From assembly GCF_009709555.1 (NCBI RefSeq), contig NZ_WJBG01000162.1:1-50834 (forward strand): a stretch of DNA of 50,834 nt, given 5' to 3'. The notes beneath the pieces are model-generated. The model ran no database searches. It was not told the DNA's origin and worked only from the letters and a program-made list of their open reading frames with translations. Made by a program: the position numbers and the translations under genes. Position 1 is the stretch's first letter. Each line of letters starts with the position of its first letter. Of this stretch, positions 49,657 to 50,834 are shown in pieces. The stretch is from Streptomyces blattellae. Lineage in GTDB: Bacteria; Actinomycetota; Actinomycetes; Streptomycetales; Streptomycetaceae.

Positions 49657-50834
49657 TCAGCCTCGGCGGAGCGGGTTCTGTGTCGTCGGCCGATCCGCGG
49701 CAGGGGAGAGCAGGTCGTCGTAGTCGGGCAGCGCCCAGGCGCCCACGCCCCCGTCCCGGCTGGCCAGCGTCGAGAGCCTCGCCCTCAGCTTGGAGATGTT
49801 TTGCATGACGGGTCGTGCGGTCCGGCCGACGGTGTGGAACAGACGGATTCCCAGACGGGAGCTGGGGAGCAGGATTCGCATGGAGCGGAAGCTGGCGGGC
49901 TCCTTGGACTTGATGAACGGGCGCATCGCGGTCTCGTAGCTGCCGAAGGCGGTCGACGGCTTCTCGGCGTTGCGCTCCAGCTCGTTGGCCATGATGTAGG
50001 AGCCGATGAGGCTCGACGTGACTCCCCAGCCCGCCGGGGGCAGGCCGTGCGCGGCGTCCCCCACGAGGACGACGCGGCCCTGGTGCCAGCGCTCCGCGAC
50101 GATCTGGACGACCTCCTGGGAGTAGAAGTTGTCGCTGGACTCAAGGGCGTGGAGGAAGCGATCGGTCTGCCAGCCGGCGCCTCGCAGCTTGTCCGCATAG
50201 AACCGCTTCTGCTCGTCGACGGGCTTCCTGTGGATCGCTCGGGCCTCGGGGGAATTGTCCCTGAGGAAGAAGTAGATCTGGGTCTCGGTCTCGCTGTGGC
50301 TGCGACGGATGACGAGTCGGCCGCCGGGGGCGTTGTACATCGTGGCGATATCGCTGTCGGACTCGTCGCGGGGGACGATCCAGTAGGCCACGTTCACGCC
50401 CGATCGCCGGTACGGGTCCGGGGCGCCGGGAGGCAGGATGGCCCTGCGGATGCGCGACCCCTGGCCGTCCGCGCCGACCAGCAGGTCGAACGTTTCGGAG
50501 GAGCCGTCGGCGAAGTGGACCTTGACGTGCTCGTCGTCCTGCTCGAAGCGCTCGATCATCGTGTCGAACCTGAACTCCGCCCTGTCCTTCGCGGCGTCGT
50601 AGAGGATGCGCAGGAAGTCCGCGCGCATGATCTCGTACTCGGAGGTGATGGACGCGGTCCCGCGGCCGGACGTGTTCGGCATCATGCGCGCCTTCACCCG
50701 GCCTTCGCTGTCGATCATCTCGAAGCCGGCCTCGTGCACCTGTCGGGCTTCGACCGCATCGAGCAGTCCCATGCGCTTGACGACGTCGACGCCCTGCGCC
50801 CGGAGGTCGATCTGCGCGCCGGAGGCCCTGAGGG
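49657..50834 (-). CDS. FAD-dependent monooxygenase (N-terminus beyond window)
   Basis: Aromatic-hydroxylase-type flavoprotein of the TetX/PHBH group, at least 392 residues visible. The reading frame continues in phase to the window edge (LRASGAQIDLRAQGVDVVKRMG), so the N-terminal GxGxxG dinucleotide-binding part lies outside. The second FAD motif is clear: VLVGDAAHGLPPAGWGVTSSLIGSYIMANEL. The DG motif is LLVGADGQGSRIRRAI. It probably hydroxylates a small aromatic or polyketide-like molecule. It ends 17 bp from the ISL3 remnant. The substrate is unknown. Confidence 0.9.
   Translation of the reverse strand, partial: LRASGAQIDLRAQGVDVVKRMGLLDAVEARQVHEAGFEMIDSEGRVKARMMPNTSGRGTASITSEYEIMRADFLRILYDAAKDRAEFRFDTMIERFEQDDEHVKVHFADGSSETFDLLVGADGQGSRIRRAILPPGAPDPYRRSGVNVAYWIVPRDESDSDIATMYNAPGGRLVIRRSHSETETQIYFFLRDNSPEARAIHRKPVDEQKRFYADKLRGAGWQTDRFLHALESSDNFYSQEVVQIVAERWHQGRVVLVGDAAHGLPPAGWGVTSSLIGSYIMANELERNAEKPSTAFGSYETAMRPFIKSKEPASFRSMRILLPSSRLGIRLFHTVGRTARPVMQNISKLRARLSTLASRDGGVGAWALPDYDDLLSPAADRPTTQNPLRRG

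Overview
The window is very GC-rich actinobacterial DNA, almost certainly from a Streptomyces chromosome. It carries a complete Pup-proteasome locus (arc, dop, pup, prcB, prcA, pafA, pafB, pafC), the tatA-tatC-helY block that follows pafBC in actinobacteria, and a five-gene conservon (rarA-E type) ending in a cytochrome P450. GTG and TTG starts, GTGA/ATGA overlaps and TAGGCT-like -10 boxes placed just before start codons fit that assignment. No rRNA, tRNA, CRISPR array or intact mobile element was seen.

Region 1 (1-20.0 kb), protein turnover and export. An M50 intramembrane protease with CBS domains and a TrmI tRNA methyltransferase lead into a secreted hypothetical protein and a 3Fe-4S ferredoxin. 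Then come Arc (the proteasomal ATPase), Dop (which deamidates Pup and also depupylates), Pup (ending GGQ, so it needs Dop), an endonuclease VII-like protein overlapping prcB, and PrcB/PrcA. A convergent LacI regulator and a divergent MFS transporter share a perfect 11-bp inverted repeat. PafA (Pup ligase), a two-domain FKBP lipoprotein, a small FKBP, the WYL pair PafB/PafC (DNA-damage activator), two small unknown proteins and TatA/TatC follow.

Region 2 (20.1-31.6 kb). HelY helicase is followed by a decayed junction where a SARP-type regulator is cut off and abuts a frameshifted alpha/beta hydrolase remnant. Next is a leftward operon of two DUF1989 proteins, a biotin-dependent urea/guanidine carboxylase and allophanate hydrolase, with a divergent TetR regulator. 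Current knowledge of the DUF1989 pair (carboxyguanidine deiminase) makes guanidine, rather than urea, the likelier substrate. A near-identical palindrome lies in front of this operon and in front of an APC permease 8 kb away, which suggests one TetR regulon for uptake and degradation.

Region 3 (31.6-41.3 kb). The conservon has a sensor-like ATPase, a roadblock protein, a DUF742 protein, a GTPase and a P450 that lacks the K-helix ExxR motif. A RluA-type pseudouridine synthase, the APC permease, a siderophore-interacting protein under a clear iron box, and a 5'-3' exonuclease follow, all leftward.

Region 4 (41.3-50.8 kb). A glycine betaine/proline betaine ABC importer consists of an ATPase and a permease fused to two tandem binding domains. 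An XRE-cupin regulator, a cytoplasmic helical-backbone metal-receptor protein, a TDT-family transporter with a divergent LysR regulator, a degenerate ISL3 transposase remnant and a truncated FAD monooxygenase complete the window.
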